A stretch of 64,000 bases of DNA from Pyrocephalus nanus. Its lineage: Eukaryota > Chordata > Aves > Passeriformes > Tyrannidae. Every line of letters starts with the position of its first letter. Position 1 is the stretch's first letter. A model generated the notes under the pieces. The model had not been told where the DNA came from. It saw only the letters and a program-made list of their open reading frames with translations, and made no database searches. Made by a program: the position numbers and the translations under genes. Where the stretch lies: positions 12,112,001-12,176,000 of the forward strand of contig CM076266.1 of NCBI GenBank assembly GCA_038380795.1, in the 5' to 3' direction. Below are positions 62,813-64,000 of the stretch, one piece after another.

Positions 62813-64000
62813 TTTTTCTTCCTGAAAAGTAATTAATTTGTTACTCAAGTAGTACAATAGTGCTCTATGTGAAATTATGAGAGCAGAACAACTATGAGAG
62901 TGCATTCTGAAGTATATTCCAGAGACACCTTTCAGATACCTTGGTTTTGCATTAGAATGAACCCCAGGAAATCTTCTTGTGCATGTTTCAGAAACAGGGA
63001 CTGGGATTCTTCTGGGTCTTTACAGTTATTTCACAACATCATCGTCTCATTTGTCTTCATCAAAACTGTAAGTGAGTCTCTTACTAACAGAGAGCTAGTG
63101 GAGTGTGGGATAGTCATGCCTCGGGGCAGGACCTATGCAAGATATTAGAAATCCTCTCCAAGTCCTGGAAGAAGGGATCTTCTGAAGGAGGCCAGGAGGG
63201 AAAAGTGCCAGTGGTGGTTTGGCTGAAGGTTGACAGGCTGTTATGGAATAACCTTTCTCTCAGAAAGTCAGAGCCCAGAGGGATTGACTTTTCACCCCCA
63301 CAGATGCTGCACTTTCTTTGGAAGTCAAGTAGTGACTCCTACCTCCTCTTCAAACCACTGACATGTAGAGGATTTTTAATTTACTGAAACAAGCTTAATT
63401 CAGTCAGTTTTTTTTTTTTTCCCCGGGTACCAGGAACTGATGTATTCACTTTATAGTAGAACTGACAGTAAAATGCATCACTGGTAAGAAAAGTATCCCT
63501 TCTTCCTGTTTTATTTCTGTTTTTAAACCCCTGCTATAAAATAGCCTTTAGTTTCATGCTTTGTTCAAATATCATGTATGATTCATATTTAGTGAGTCCA
63601 TATATAAAAAGTAAAGCTTTACCAGGTAAGATTTACTTATTTAATTCCTTTAACGTACTTCATACTGGAGTGACATTTCTACAATTTATAAAGGTCTGTT
63701 TTTCCAATGTAAAACACCTGTACAAAAGGTCAAAACAATGCAACACTGATTTAGATGCTACACAGGGACCATTTGCACATAACTGGTTGCAGGAGTATGT
63801 ATTAGATCTTCACTTCAGATGGAAATTTAAGATGTATGCAGAGTAGTCCAGATAAGTGCTGGATGATCTATTACTTTGCCTCCTATGTTCATTAAGATAG
63901 AATTAGAGTGTATATCCATTGTGTAGAATATCTGGTTTGTGGGAAGGTGAAGTTTTCTGCATCATCAGAATCAGCCCAAGCAGGAGAATGGAGTGATTCA
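62813..64000. other. Intergenic, right edge
   Basis: Unique sequence with no recognised gene or element. Frames of 84-96 codons (62894-63148, 63103-63387, 63556-63846) carry no family motif. A T12 tract lies near 63409. Confidence 0.55.

Noticed and set aside
4325..64000. A new multi-gene or defence-type system in the desert
   Set aside because: No arrays of related open frames, no CRISPR-like repeats, no operon-like spacing and no protein motifs other than the CR1 reverse transcriptase were found.

Overview
The window looks like nuclear DNA from a bird. It carries fragments of CR1 retrotransposons, including a piece of the CR1 reverse transcriptase and a CR1 3' end, plus much older MIR-like SINE remnants. 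It is AT-rich with one strong CpG island, and its only convincing coding sequence is a vertebrate exon. I cannot name the species. Nothing bacterial, phage-like or CRISPR-like is visible.

Left end (1-3190): the first coding exon of the zinc-finger transcription factor KLF6 lies on the minus strand at 2251-2352 (34 codons, clean splice donor). Intron 1 runs off the left edge, so the other exons, including the zinc fingers, are outside the window. A CpG island (about 2590-3190) holds the promoter. It has GC boxes, a perfect CRE, four CCAAT boxes, a tandem ATTCGAA element, a perfect MEF2 site and a TATA box. The TATA box points away from KLF6, and strand GC skew changes sign across the island. 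Both suggest a divergent promoter with a non-coding transcript leaving to the right. That transcript would run straight into a degenerate minisatellite of about 49 bp per unit (3153-3533).

Right side (about 3534-64000): 60 kb with no recognisable protein-coding exon, rRNA, tRNA or snRNA. The open frames here are short, lack family motifs and look like chance. The region holds three CR1 remnants (14200-14800, 17073-17470, 61697-62123), at least four MIR-like fragments, several short amniote-wide repeat relics, many long poly-A/poly-T tracts, and a few unique stretches rich in homeodomain-type motifs that could be conserved enhancers. In human, KLF6 is also flanked upstream by a long gene-poor interval, so this looks like its regulatory desert. 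I did not find a new multi-gene system. The most interesting signals are the outward-facing promoter beside KLF6 and the candidate enhancer blocks near 30.9 kb and 50.1 kb.
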